From Bacillota bacterium (GTDB lineage: Bacteria > Bacillota > Dethiobacteria > DTU022 > UBA8154): 50,413 nt of DNA. This document shows positions 1-8,324 of this stretch, in pieces. The notes under the pieces are model-generated. The model saw only the letters and a program-made list of their open reading frames with translations, did not search any database and was not told the origin of the DNA. Made by a program: the position numbers and the translations under genes. Location: contig JAAZMP010000001.1 in NCBI GenBank assembly GCA_012798755.1, positions 1 through 50,413 of the forward strand, written 5' to 3'. How positions within the stretch are numbered: position 1 is the stretch's first letter; each line of letters opens with the position of its first letter.

Positions 1-116
1 TAAGTTTTTATCTGGTGGGCCTGTTTTTCCTGCAAACTAAAACCCCAGGAGCTCATTTTTCTCATGATTTTATCCACTTGTAATAGTTTTGTATTTGCCA
101 TTTCCAAACGCCCCAT
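1..116 (-). CDS. Start of a gene running off the window, possibly rsmG (16S rRNA G527 methyltransferase)
   Basis: An open frame downstream of mnmE on the same strand runs off the window edge. Candidate ATG starts lie at 116, 101 and further in, and none has a strong ribosome binding site. The visible end reads like the N-terminus of RsmG, with a short helix followed by a GFSLQEKQAHQIKTY-type segment, and rsmG is a usual neighbour of mnmE near Firmicute origins. Only about 38 codons are visible, so the identity is an inference. It does not look like the N-terminus of MnmG, the other usual neighbour. Confidence 0.35.
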   Translation of the reverse strand, partial: MGRLEMANTKLLQVDKIMRKMSSWGFSLQEKQAHQIKT

Positions 117-149
117 ATTGCTTTCAATAAATTTTCCACTTACAAATTA

Positions 150-1574
150 CTACTTTCCAATACAAAACCTTTCAAAAATATTACTCAAAACAGCCTCGCC
201 GGTATTTTCCCCCAAAAGGTTACCAAGACATTGTTGGGCCAACCGCATATCTATGCTGACAATATCCAAAGGGTATTTTTGTTCCAAAGCTTTTAAAGCA
301 TCATCTACGCTCATAGCCACCCTGGAAAGCAGTTCACCGTGTCTGACTTCTAAAAATAAAGCACCGCCTTCTTCTTCCTGCAAACCCCCTGAAAAAACCA
401 TTTCCACGATTGCATCCTCGAGTTCTTCCAGGCCCTCGCCTGTTTCCAAGGATGTCTCCATAATTTTTTTATAAGGCAAATATTGCTCAATTTTTTCTTT
501 TTCATAGTTTTTTTCCAAATCAATTTTATTGATCACAACTATAACGCTTTCGCTGTTTTTCGCAGAAATTTTTTCACTAATCCATTTATCCTCGGCAGTG
601 ATACCGGTAGTAGCATCGAGTAAAAACAAGAGAAGGTCCGCTTCCTCCATGGCCTTTCGGGAAATTTCCATACCTATTTTTTCTACAACATCGCCGCTTT
701 TGCGAAGACCGGCTGTATCAATAAGTTTCAAAGGTACACCCTTAATATTTATATATTCAATCAGTAGATCCCTTGTCGTTCCCGGTATTTCCGTAACAAT
801 AGCCCTGTCTTCCTGAACAAGATAGTTATAAAGAGATGATTTACCTACGTTTGGTTTACCGACAATTACGGTTTTTAAGCCTTCCTGGAGTATTTTGCCC
901 CTCGTTCTTTTCTCCAAAAGAACATCCACCTGTTTTTTTAATTCTTTTACTTTCCCGGCTATACTTTCATATTGTTCGCTTTCCACAAGATCAAGATCCT
1001 CATGTGCAAAATCCACGTCTACTTCTATTTCAGCCAAAATATTGATAATCTCATCCCTAATTTTTAATATTTCCCCGGAAATAGCCCCTTTTAATCCCTG
1101 TATGGCCGCCTTCAAGCCTTTTTCTGTTTTAGCGTGCACAATCTGTAAAATACTTTCCGCTTGGAGCAGATCTATCCGGCCATTCAGATAAGCTCTTTTT
1201 GTAAATTCCCCCGGATTGGCAAGTCGGGCTCCTTTTTTTATAATCAACTCTAAAATATTTCTTAAAGAAACGAGGCCTCCATGGGCGTTTATTTCAACAA
1301 CATCTTCGCGGGTATAGGTATAAGGGGCCTGCATGAAGCTCAGCAATACCTCATCAATTTCTTTTCCCTTTTCATCGACAATATAACCGTAATAAAGTTT
1401 TTTGGATTCCGGGCTGAAGCCCTGTTTATCAAAAGCCTTCTGTTTAGGGGATGCCTTAATAAAGATTTGCAAAGCAATATCTTTGGATTTTGGGCCGCTT
1501 ATGCGCACAATTCCTATACCCCCTTCTCCGGGTGGCGTAGAAATAGCTACAATGGTATCATTTTCATTTGGCAA
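150..1574 (-). CDS. mnmE: tRNA modification GTPase MnmE
   Basis: MnmE works with MnmG to install carboxymethylaminomethyl groups on wobble uridine 34 of certain tRNAs. The 474-residue protein has the full architecture: an N-terminal folate-binding domain (IVAISTPPGEGGIGIVRISG), a helical domain, an inserted Ras-like G domain with GKPNVGKS (P-loop), DTAG (G3) and NKID (G4), and the C-terminal FCIGK tail whose cysteine is required for modification. Start is TTG at 1574, seven bases after AGAGGTG. It is the last complete gene of the rpmH-to-mnmE cluster, but a hairpin terminator separates it from jag, so it may have its own promoter. Identity is secure. Confidence 0.97.
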   Translation of the reverse strand: MPNENDTIVAISTPPGEGGIGIVRISGPKSKDIALQIFIKASPKQKAFDKQGFSPESKKLYYGYIVDEKGKEIDEVLLSFMQAPYTYTREDVVEINAHGGLVSLRNILELIIKKGARLANPGEFTKRAYLNGRIDLLQAESILQIVHAKTEKGLKAAIQGLKGAISGEILKIRDEIINILAEIEVDVDFAHEDLDLVESEQYESIAGKVKELKKQVDVLLEKRTRGKILQEGLKTVIVGKPNVGKSSLYNYLVQEDRAIVTEIPGTTRDLLIEYINIKGVPLKLIDTAGLRKSGDVVEKIGMEISRKAMEEADLLLFLLDATTGITAEDKWISEKISAKNSESVIVVINKIDLEKNYEKEKIEQYLPYKKIMETSLETGEGLEELEDAIVEMVFSGGLQEEEGGALFLEVRHGELLSRVAMSVDDALKALEQKYPLDIVSIDMRLAQQCLGNLLGENTGEAVLSNIFERFCIGK

Positions 1575-1674
1575 TACTTTTCACCTCTTAACCGTGATCG
1601 AAGTTGACACATAAACAACTTTTTTATTTGAAAACATTGCCCTTCTATTTTAATTGTAACCCTTTTTAGTCTAT

Positions 1675-1718
1675 AAAAAAGCCGCATAGCCTTTTATTAA
1701 TGACAATGCGGCTTTTTT
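1675..1718 (-). terminator. Rho-independent terminator after jag
   Basis: The 7-bp stem GCCGCAT/ATGCGGC (1681-1687 with 1706-1712) is flanked by six A on one side and six T on the other. It can therefore end transcription in either direction. It lies between jag and mnmE and should end the rpmH-rnpA-yidD-yidC-jag transcript. Confidence 0.85.
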
Positions 1719-1759
1719 GGTATAATTTTTATAACGCAAAAAAATTATTAAACGAAATT

Positions 1760-2383
1760 TTAACGTGGTGCAATAACAATTTTACGATAGGGTTCCTCCC
1801 CGTAACTGGAGGTAACAACATCGCTGTTGTTCTTTAAGGCCAAATGTATAATACGTCTTTCATGCGGAGCCATAGGCTCCAAAGTAACTTCCCTGTTAGT
1901 TCTCAATGCCTTTGAAGCTAAATTTTTAGCCAACTGTTCAAGTGTTTTTTTACGGCGATGACGATAATTTTCCACATCCACTAAGACACGTTCTTTGCTG
2001 TTGGCAAATTGCCGATGAAAAACGATATTAGATAAATATTGCAAAGCATTTAATGTATTTCCCCTTTTACCAATAAGCAAACCCATATCTTTACCTTTAA
2101 TCTTTAATAAAAAAACACCATCTTCATTATTTTCAAGAGTAATTTCTCCTTCAAGGCCAATCTTTTCCACTATATTTTGTAAAAATTCTTGAATGTATTT
2201 TTCAGGGTGTTTTTTTACGGTTACCCTTACTTTTGCCGGTTTTGAACTAAAAAATCTTAACAGACCCTGCCGAGGTTCATCAATTATCTCCACATCAACA
2301 TTTTCTTTTTTTACCCCTAACTGCTTTATACCTTCATCTAGTGCTTCTTCTACTGTTTTAGCGCTTACCTCAAGCGAAATCAT
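1760..2383 (-). CDS. jag: RNA-binding protein Jag (KhpB)
   Basis: Jag/KhpB binds RNA and, with KhpA, affects cell elongation and division in Firmicutes. The 207 residues show an N-terminal Jag_N domain (about 1-50), a KH domain carrying the GKRGNTLNALQYL loop, and a C-terminal R3H domain (ENYRHRRKKTLEQLA, then APHERRIIHLAL). The start codon overlaps the yidC stop (ATGA, 2380-2383), so the two genes are translationally coupled. The yidC-jag pair is conserved next to Firmicute origins. Confidence 0.95.
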   Translation of the reverse strand: MISLEVSAKTVEEALDEGIKQLGVKKENVDVEIIDEPRQGLLRFFSSKPAKVRVTVKKHPEKYIQEFLQNIVEKIGLEGEITLENNEDGVFLLKIKGKDMGLLIGKRGNTLNALQYLSNIVFHRQFANSKERVLVDVENYRHRRKKTLEQLAKNLASKALRTNREVTLEPMAPHERRIIHLALKNNSDVVTSSYGEEPYRKIVIAPR

Positions 2384-3228
2384 CTGGCTTTTCCAGCCCC
2401 TTTCTTTTTCCTTTTATAAGTCTTCTTTTTAGTCTTGGGGGCAGCTTTTTTTCGTGATGGTTTCACTTTTTTTTCTGTCTTTCTATTTTTTACCGCTTGT
2501 GAGGTTTTGCCGTTTTCTTTAGTCCCTGCAATACTTTGGATAGGGTCTGCTTTTTTAGCAGTTTTCTCTCTTTTACCGTCTGCTGCTTTTTGTTCATTTT
2601 TAACATCATCGGAGCCTATTAAAAAACGTTGGTTTACTACGTTAAACAAAGAGTTTGTAAACCAATATAACACTAATCCGGCTGGAAAATTTACACTGAT
2701 CACTAAAATCATTACCGGAAAAATATATAACATCATTTTTTGTTTGGGATCAGTCATGATCATGCGCTGGTGAAAAAAAGTAGCCGCAGATGCCATTACC
2801 GGCAAAACATAGTAAGGATCCGCCTGGGTAAGATCGAGCGGAAAAAAAAGAAAATTAGGATTAAAATTTTCTACTGTTTGAGCTATCAGGCTGGGATCCC
2901 TAAGAAGTTGAAAAACAGCAATCATGATCGGAAATTGGATCAAAAGCGGCAAACAGCCCCCCATGGGATTTACTTTATTTTCTCTCATAAATTCCATAGT
3001 AGCCTGGTTATATTTTTCTTTGTCATGCTTATATTTTTCTTGTATTTTTTTTAATTCAGGCTGGATCGCCTGCATTTTCCTGGAAGACTCCAACTGTTTT
3101 CTTGTTAAGGGAAACATAATAATGTTCACAAGTATAGATAACATGATAATGGAAACGCCATAGTCACCGACTATACTGTAAAGAAAACTTAACACATGAT
3201 TTATATACCCGGCAAGAGCCTGTATCAT
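2380..3228 (-). CDS. yidC: Membrane protein insertase YidC (SpoIIIJ type)
   Basis: YidC inserts proteins into the cytoplasmic membrane alone or with SecYEG. This is the short Gram-positive form (282 residues) without the large periplasmic domain of proteobacterial YidC. The 60KD_IMP core is visible: SIIMLSILVNIIMFPLTRKQ, a charged cytoplasmic hairpin (KKIQEKYKHDKEKYN), NPMGGCLPLLIQFPI, and two further membrane segments. The C-terminus is a strongly basic tail (about 70 residues, KKAAPKTKKKTYKRKKK type), which in this family contacts the ribosome. Unlike SpoIIIJ there is no clear lipobox; the N-terminus is a short hydrophobic segment. Confidence 0.95.
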   Translation of the reverse strand: MIQALAGYINHVLSFLYSIVGDYGVSIIMLSILVNIIMFPLTRKQLESSRKMQAIQPELKKIQEKYKHDKEKYNQATMEFMRENKVNPMGGCLPLLIQFPIMIAVFQLLRDPSLIAQTVENFNPNFLFFPLDLTQADPYYVLPVMASAATFFHQRMIMTDPKQKMMLYIFPVMILVISVNFPAGLVLYWFTNSLFNVVNQRFLIGSDDVKNEQKAADGKREKTAKKADPIQSIAGTKENGKTSQAVKNRKTEKKVKPSRKKAAPKTKKKTYKRKKKGAGKAR

Positions 3229-3250
3229 TAACTTATAGCCCCCTCACACT

Positions 3251-3508
3251 TTATCCTTTTTCACTTGCATCCCTGAAATATTTTTCTTTCTTAATACATA
3301 AAGGCACAGGATCATACCCCCCTTGATTAAAAGGGTGACACCGCAAAATTCTCCTAAAGCACAAAAGCATCCCCTTTAGGACACCATACTGTTTTATTGC
3401 ATCAGAACAATATTGGGAACAGGAGGGATGAAAGCGGCATCTCGGAGCTAAAAACGGGGAAATAAATTCTCTATAGATCTTTATTAATTGCAGTATTATT
3501 TTTTTCAT
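3251..3508 (-). CDS. yidD: Membrane protein insertion efficiency factor YidD
   Basis: This 85-residue protein has the YidD signature: [53 protein letters not shown]. YidD is a small membrane-associated protein that assists YidC-dependent insertion. The start codon lies 38 bases inside the 3' end of rnpA, preceded by AAGAGGAAAA, and yidC follows 22 bases after the stop. The rnpA-yidD-yidC overlap is typical of this locus. Confidence 0.95.
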   Translation of the reverse strand: MKKIILQLIKIYREFISPFLAPRCRFHPSCSQYCSDAIKQYGVLKGMLLCFRRILRCHPFNQGGYDPVPLCIKKEKYFRDASEKG

Positions 3509-3848
3509 TAACTAGTTTTCCTCTTGCCAGTAATTTTTTTAAATCCCTGACAGCTTCTGCATACGACAGATCGACTGCCTTTTTTCTGGCGATTATAACC
3601 AGATCATACCCTTCTTTTTTAATATACTTTTTCAAAAAACGAAAGGCTTCTAAATAAAGTCTTTTTAAACGATGTCTTACCACACTTTTTCCAACTTTTT
3701 TGCTGACTGATACGCCCAGTCTGTTTACATATAGTCCATTTTTTTTGATAAACAGAATTGTTTTGGCAGTTCTCTGTGCTTTTCCGTCTTTATATACTTT
3801 TTGGAACTGATGGTTTTTACGAAGTTTTTCAATTTTCCCGGCTTTTAT
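3471..3848 (-). CDS. rnpA: Ribonuclease P protein component, apparent ATA start
   Basis: RnpA is the protein subunit of RNase P, which trims the 5' ends of tRNAs. The frame encodes the RnpA pattern: [19 protein letters not shown] at the N-terminus, then [28 protein letters not shown], the RNR-like signature. An ATG/GTG/TTG start exists only at 3683 (GTG), which would remove the first half of the fold. Upstream, the frame runs back to a TAA immediately before ATA AAA GCC GGG AAA ATT GAA. The ATA at 3848 follows AAGGTG by five to six bases, so the gene most likely starts there and encodes 125 residues. The alternative is a sequencing error near the start. It lies 39 bases after rpmH. Confidence 0.85.
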   Translation of the reverse strand: MKAGKIEKLRKNHQFQKVYKDGKAQRTAKTILFIKKNGLYVNRLGVSVSKKVGKSVVRHRLKRLYLEAFRFLKKYIKKEGYDLVIIARKKAVDLSYAEAVRDLKKLLARGKLVNEKNNTAINKDL

Positions 3849-3887
3849 TTTTTACACCTTTTCCCTTTCTCTACTATATACCATAAA

Positions 3888-4022
3888 CTATACGGATAAT
3901 CTTTTTCTATCTTTTTTTCTTCTTCTTTTTATAATCCTACGCCCTGCCGCCGTTTTCATTCTTCGTAGAAACCCGTGTACCTTTTGACGTTTTCTTTTTT
4001 TAGGTTGATATGTTCTTTTCAC
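3888..4022 (-). CDS. rpmH: 50S ribosomal protein L34
   Basis: A 44-residue, very basic protein, [20 protein letters not shown]..., ending KDRKRLSV. It is L34 of the large ribosomal subunit, with the conserved RTYQP, HGFLRRM and GRRIIKRRR segments. The start is GTG, read from 4022, seven to eight bases after GGAGG. It is the first gene of the rpmH-rnpA-yidD-yidC-jag cluster and is divergent from dnaA, as in most bacteria. Confidence 0.96.
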   Translation of the reverse strand: MKRTYQPKKRKRQKVHGFLRRMKTAAGRRIIKRRRKKDRKRLSV

Positions 4023-4088
4023 CGAAAAACCTCCACTTTTTAAAGCTATTTGCTCTGGATCATTTATAATGCTGAATCTCTGGCACTT

Positions 4089-4117
4089 ATTATAACTTAT
4101 CTTTTTAAATCATGCAA
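4089..4117 (-). promoter_or_regulatory. Sigma-A promoter of the rpmH operon
   Basis: On the minus strand TTGCAT (4117-4112) is followed after exactly 17 bases by TATAAT (4094-4089), about 70 bases before the rpmH start. No other near-consensus promoter was noticed in the dnaA-rpmH gap on this strand. Confidence 0.75.
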
Positions 4118-4167
4118 CAGTTGAGACATCTTTTTGAATTTTTCTTTATTTTTAGCAAATCCACGAG

Positions 4168-4335
4168 TTATCAACAACTATAAAACATTTCTATACTTTT
4201 ATTGGTCTTTTAGGGGCCTTTACTACAATTGCAGCGAACGTTTTATTCTGCTATTATAAGAAAGCTGTGGACAATCAACTGCTTTAAATAGTTATCCACA
4301 TTTTTTGTGGATAACTATTGTCCACATGTGGATAA
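4168..4335. other. oriC, upstream DnaA-box cluster
   Basis: This AT-rich stretch between rpmH and dnaA carries matches to the DnaA box TTATNCACA. Perfect matches are at 4292-4300 (plus), 4306-4314 (minus) and 4327-4335 (minus). One-mismatch forms are at 4168-4176 (TTATCAACA), 4266-4274 (minus) and 4318-4326 (TTGTCCACA). Three boxes sit within 50 bases of the dnaA ribosome binding site, so DnaA bound here would also repress its own gene. Together with the cluster after dnaA this is the bipartite origin layout known from Bacillus. No gene is seen in 4023-4352. Confidence 0.85.
4229..4257 (+). promoter_or_regulatory. Possible dnaA promoter
   Basis: TTGCAG (4229-4234) and TATTAT (4252-4257) are separated by 17 bases. 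The -10 has five of six consensus bases but the -35 only three. The transcript would begin just before the first DnaA boxes, which fits autoregulation. Confidence 0.4.
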
Positions 4336-4352
4336 CTATTTTCGGAGGTTTT

Positions 4353-5723
4353 ATGATGCATGATCGTTTGGCTAACATCTGGCGGTCGGTACTTTTTGAA
4401 ATGAAAAACATTCTCAGCAAACCAAGTTATGAAACGTGGCTAAAAACTACCAAACCCCTGACTCTACAAAATGAAACCTTGATTGTGGAGGTGCCCAACG
4501 AATTCACTAAGGACTGGTTATATAACCATTATCAAAAAACTATCTCTAAAACCCTAAAAAAAGTAAGCAATTGCAACTACAAACTTCATTTTGTTACACC
4601 ACAAAACATCGATCTTCCGGAAAAATCAATCACCCCGGAACAAAAAAAAATAAATAATTTACCTGACGTGGCCAAAAACAAAGAAAAAAAAACTTTCTCT
4701 GGAGTTAAATGGTTAAACCCTAAGTACACCTTTGAAAGTTTTGTTGTCGGTGGCAGCAACCGTTTGGCACATGCCGCTTCCCTTGCTGTGGCCGAAACCC
4801 CCTCCAAAGCCTACAACCCTCTTTTTATTTATGGCGGTGTTGGGCTGGGAAAAACTCATCTTATGCACGCTATTGGCCACTATGTTATCTCAAACAGTAC
4901 CAGCGGAAAAATTGATTATCTCTCTTCGGAGAAATTTACCAACCAATTTATTAACTCCATCAGAGATAACAAAACCGTAGAATTTCGCAACAGGTACCGC
5001 AATGTTGATGTCCTTTTGATTGACGATATTCAATTCCTTGCCGGAAAAGAACAAACACAGGAAGAATTCTTTCACACTTTTAATGCCCTGCATGAAAACA
5101 GCAGGCAAATAGTTATCTCCAGCGATCGGCCGCCCAAGGAAATACCTACTCTGGAGGAACGCCTGCGTTCGCGTTTTCAGTGGGGACTTATTACCGATAT
5201 CAATCCCCCTGATTTGGAAACCAGAATTGCCATACTTCGTAAGAAAAGTTTACAGGAAGGAATTGTCATTGCAGATGATGTTCTTACTTTTATCGCCCAA
5301 AAAATAGAAAATAACATCAGGGAACTGGAAGGAGCCTTAATCAGAATAATTGCCTTTGCCTCTCTGGAAGACAGATCTATTGATTTAAAAGTGGCTGAGG
5401 AAGCGTTGAAGGACTTTTTTACAAAAACAAAAAAACCAATAACAGTAAAAAAAATCATGTCTACAACAGCAAATCACTTTAAAATAACCGTAGAAGATAT
5501 TAAATCAAGAAGAAGGACCCAAAACATATCCTTACCACGTCAAATAGCCATGTATATCTGCCGCGAACTTACAGATCTTTCTCTCCCTAGAATTGGTGAT
5601 GAATTTGGAGGAAAAGACCACACCACTGTACTACATGCTCATAGAAAAATAAGTTCCAATCTAAATGATGATGAAAATATCATTCGTCACGTTAAAGACA
5701 TTACCAATCTGTTAAATCAATAA
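4353..5723 (+). CDS. dnaA: Chromosomal replication initiator DnaA
   Basis: DnaA binds DnaA boxes, melts the origin and recruits the helicase. The protein (456 residues) has the N-terminal helicase-interaction domain, a variable linker, the AAA+ domain with Walker A GGVGLGKTH near residue 161 and Walker B LLIDDIQF near 221, and the DNA-binding domain with the DHTTVLHA signature near 422. The frame can be opened 16 codons earlier, but those codons lie over DnaA boxes. GGAGG at 4344-4348 points to ATG 4353 or the adjacent ATG 4356; spacing slightly favours 4356. The gene is flanked by DnaA boxes on both sides. Confidence 0.98.
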   Translation: MMHDRLANIWRSVLFEMKNILSKPSYETWLKTTKPLTLQNETLIVEVPNEFTKDWLYNHYQKTISKTLKKVSNCNYKLHFVTPQNIDLPEKSITPEQKKINNLPDVAKNKEKKTFSGVKWLNPKYTFESFVVGGSNRLAHAASLAVAETPSKAYNPLFIYGGVGLGKTHLMHAIGHYVISNSTSGKIDYLSSEKFTNQFINSIRDNKTVEFRNRYRNVDVLLIDDIQFLAGKEQTQEEFFHTFNALHENSRQIVISSDRPPKEIPTLEERLRSRFQWGLITDINPPDLETRIAILRKKSLQEGIVIADDVLTFIAQKIENNIRELEGALIRIIAFASLEDRSIDLKVAEEALKDFFTKTKKPITVKKIMSTTANHFKITVEDIKSRRRTQNISLPRQIAMYICRELTDLSLPRIGDEFGGKDHTTVLHAHRKISSNLNDDENIIRHVKDITNLLNQ

Positions 5724-5740
5724 TTTTATAGACAAGCATT

Positions 5741-5975
5741 TGTGGACAAACCCAGTAAAATTGTTTGTTATAAAATATTTTTGTGTATAAACACTTTTTT
5801 TTTGCAAAGTTTATTTCGTCCCTGTGAAACATGTAGATATCTTTCTATACTTATCCACAACCTTACCAACAACGAAAATCGTGTGTAGATCGCTTTCCCC
5901 AGACTTATTCACAAATTCACAGTTATTACTATTACTGTTACTAAATTATTAATAATAACTAGTAATAATAACAGT
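5741..5975. other. oriC, downstream DnaA boxes and AT-rich unwinding element
   Basis: The dnaA-dnaN gap holds DnaA boxes at 5741-5749 (minus, TTGTCCACA form), 5782-5790 (minus, TTATACACA), 5851-5859 (TTATCCACA) and 5905-5913 (TTATTCACA). The last three match TTATNCACA exactly. Immediately after the last box come seven successive TTA/CTA/CTG triplets (5923-5943), then an almost pure A/T stretch to about 5972. A box followed by TTA/CTA triplets matches the DnaA-trio element that nucleates strand opening in Bacillus. This is therefore the probable unwinding site. No gene is seen in 5724-6018. Confidence 0.85.
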
Positions 5976-6018
5976 CTGTGTAAATTTGTTAGCAGTAAAA
6001 TTAAAGGAGGCTATTAAC

Positions 6019-7167
6019 TTGCATTTTTTTGTTAGGCAAGATGCATTACAAGAATGTCTGAATATCGTCCAAAATGCTGTGCCTGCCCAAACACCCTTTC
6101 AGATTATAAAAGGCATTTATGTAGAAGCAAAAAATGACATACTGACTTTGGTTGCCAACAATCTGGAGATAAGTATCACAGCCAAATGTGAAGAAGCGGA
6201 AGTAATAGAGGAGGGGGCGCTGGTCCTGCCTGATAGATTAGTTGATATTGTGAGGCAATTTCCGCTGGAAAAAATCGAATTCAAAACAGATGAGGAGGGG
6301 CGCCGCGCAGAAATTACAGGTGAGGGAGTTGATTTTTTTCTACACGGCACGGGTACTGAAGAATTCCCCGCCATTGCCGACGAAAGCCTCTGGAACCAGT
6401 GGGGTAAACTCGTCTTTTCCGCACATGAACTAAAATCCGTGCTGAAAAAAGTGTTGTTTGCTGTCTCCACAGATGATAAAAGGCCTTCATTTAAGGGAGT
6501 ATTATTGGAAGTGGATGAAACACAAAACCTTTTCTGCATGGCATCGGATACATACCGGCTTGCCCATCAACAAAAAAATATAGGCAGCAAAAATGATGAA
6601 AAAAGGCAACCTTTACGTATGCTTGTTCCCGGCAAAACATTGGCGGAAGTTTTAAAGATCTTGGACGATTCCGATACAGAGGTTGAATGTTATTACAAAG
6701 AAAACGAGATTATTTTTAAATACAAACAATTTATTTTTTCCGGAAGACTGTTGGAAGATAGTTATCCTGATTTTTCCAATGCCTTCCCTAACAAATATCA
6801 TACGAAAATAGTAGTAAATAATAGTTTATTGGAGGAAACTTTAGGAAGAGCAGCACTGCTTGCCCGGGGTCATAATTTAATGCTCTCTTTAAGCATAATA
6901 GGCAACATTTTGCAGGTAAAATCAGGATCAGAAATTGGCAGTATGACAGAAGTGCTAAACCTGGAAAAAAAAGAAGGAGATGATTTAGAAGAAATTTTCT
7001 TTAACAGCCGCTTTCTGTTGGATCCGTTACGCATTTTCGAAGATACTTTCATAGAAATTGAATTTAACGGTCCTTTTGGTCCCTGTATTTTTAACTATCA
7101 TCAAGAAACGGAAAATGGCCGTGATCTTTATCGTTATCTCGTTCTTCCCATTAAAAGGGAAGACTAA
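6019..7167 (+). CDS. dnaN: DNA polymerase III sliding clamp (beta subunit)
   Basis: The beta clamp encircles DNA and tethers the polymerase and repair enzymes. The 382-residue length and three-fold beta-clamp pattern fit DnaN, including FSAHELKSVLKKVLFAVSTDDKRPSFKGVLLEV in the second domain and the end LPIKRED (family end PxR). I place the start at TTG 6019, eight bases after AAAGGAGG (6003-6010). An earlier in-frame TTG at 5986 has no ribosome binding site. The N-terminus then reads MHFFVRQDALQECLNIVQNAV, normal for DnaN. recF follows closely. Confidence 0.97.
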   Translation: MHFFVRQDALQECLNIVQNAVPAQTPFQIIKGIYVEAKNDILTLVANNLEISITAKCEEAEVIEEGALVLPDRLVDIVRQFPLEKIEFKTDEEGRRAEITGEGVDFFLHGTGTEEFPAIADESLWNQWGKLVFSAHELKSVLKKVLFAVSTDDKRPSFKGVLLEVDETQNLFCMASDTYRLAHQQKNIGSKNDEKRQPLRMLVPGKTLAEVLKILDDSDTEVECYYKENEIIFKYKQFIFSGRLLEDSYPDFSNAFPNKYHTKIVVNNSLLEETLGRAALLARGHNLMLSLSIIGNILQVKSGSEIGSMTEVLNLEKKEGDDLEEIFFNSRFLLDPLRIFEDTFIEIEFNGPFGPCIFNYHQETENGRDLYRYLVLPIKRED

Positions 7168-7190
7168 GAATACATTTGGAAGGTGTAAGG

Positions 7191-8324
7191 TTGTATTTAA
7201 AAAAAATCTCTTTAAGAAATTTTCGTAACTATGCACAGGAAAAAACATCTTTTTCTCCGGGTATTTGCCTTGTTCAGGGAGCAAACGGACAAGGCAAAAG
7301 CAATCTTCTGGAGGCCATCTATAGTCTATGTTTTGGCCGTACCTTCAGAAATATCCGGGAAAGGGATCTTGTTCGTTGGAATGAACCTTATTATTATCTT
7401 CAAGGCATTTTGCATCTTCAAGAACGCTATGTTAAAGTTGAGCTAGGGTATGAATTATCTAAAAAAAGGAAAGTTATAAAAATTAATGGTAAAACCACCG
7501 GGCAGTTTCGTCTGGCACAGTATTGTCCGGTTGTTTTTTTTATCCCGGAAGATCTGGAGCTTATACGAAGGGGCCCTGAAGAAAGACGGCGTTATCTTGA
7601 TCGTGAATTGAGCCAGGAAAGTACACTTTATGCGGAACTGATCAGCCGTTATAATCGGGTAATATATCAGAAAAACAGAATCTTGAAAGAAAGAAAACGC
7701 TACAATGAAATTATTGAAATGCTGCGCCCCTGGAATAAACAGGTTGTTTATCTGGGTAGCCGTATTATTCACAAGAGAGCCCGGGCAATATCTGCATGGA
7801 ACAAATTAGCGGCAAAAAACTACAAAATACTCTTTCAAAATGATCAAAAGATGAAAATAGTGTATAATAACATTGTAGGGGAGGAAGTAGAAGACACAAC
7901 CATTGCCGAGATTGAAGAAAAATTCGAACGAAAAATTATTTCCAAAGAAAAAGAAGAATGGGAGAGAGGTTTCTCTTTGCTGGGGCCGCATAGGGACGAT
8001 GTAATTTTTTTACTCAATGGCCGGGATGCTAAACGATTTGCTTCTCATGGGCAGCAGCGGAGCGTTGTAATAGCTCTTAAGGCGGCACAAATCCAGCTCT
8101 TTAACGAAAAAAAAGAAAAACCTCTCTTTATTGTGGACGATGTGTTTTCAGAACTTGACGAAAAAAGAAAAAAACAATGTTTTTTACTTCTCCAGGAGGC
8201 GGAACAAGTTTTTTTGACCGTTACGGAAAAAAGTTCCTTAAACAATTTTTTGGATCAGGTGGAACTGTCCTCTTTTGTTCGCATTAAAGAAGGTAAGATT
8301 TTGGAGAGCAAAAACGATGGATAA
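7191..8324 (+). CDS. recF: DNA replication and repair protein RecF
   Basis: RecF is an SMC-like ATPase that helps load RecA at gaps and stalled forks. Visible features are ISLRNFRNY at the start, Walker A GANGQGKSN (Lys 36), the ABC-type signature region (LLGPHRDD, then ASHGQQRSVVIALKAAQ) and Walker B PLFIVDDVFSELDEKR. The start is TTG 7191, five bases after GGAAGGTG; the frame extends upstream to another TTG at 7176 that overlaps this site. The small S4-domain gene (yaaA) that often separates dnaN and recF in Firmicutes is missing: only 23 bases lie between the genes. Confidence 0.97.
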   Translation: MYLKKISLRNFRNYAQEKTSFSPGICLVQGANGQGKSNLLEAIYSLCFGRTFRNIRERDLVRWNEPYYYLQGILHLQERYVKVELGYELSKKRKVIKINGKTTGQFRLAQYCPVVFFIPEDLELIRRGPEERRRYLDRELSQESTLYAELISRYNRVIYQKNRILKERKRYNEIIEMLRPWNKQVVYLGSRIIHKRARAISAWNKLAAKNYKILFQNDQKMKIVYNNIVGEEVEDTTIAEIEEKFERKIISKEKEEWERGFSLLGPHRDDVIFLLNGRDAKRFASHGQQRSVVIALKAAQIQLFNEKKEKPLFIVDDVFSELDEKRKKQCFLLLQEAEQVFLTVTEKSSLNNFLDQVELSSFVRIKEGKILESKNDG

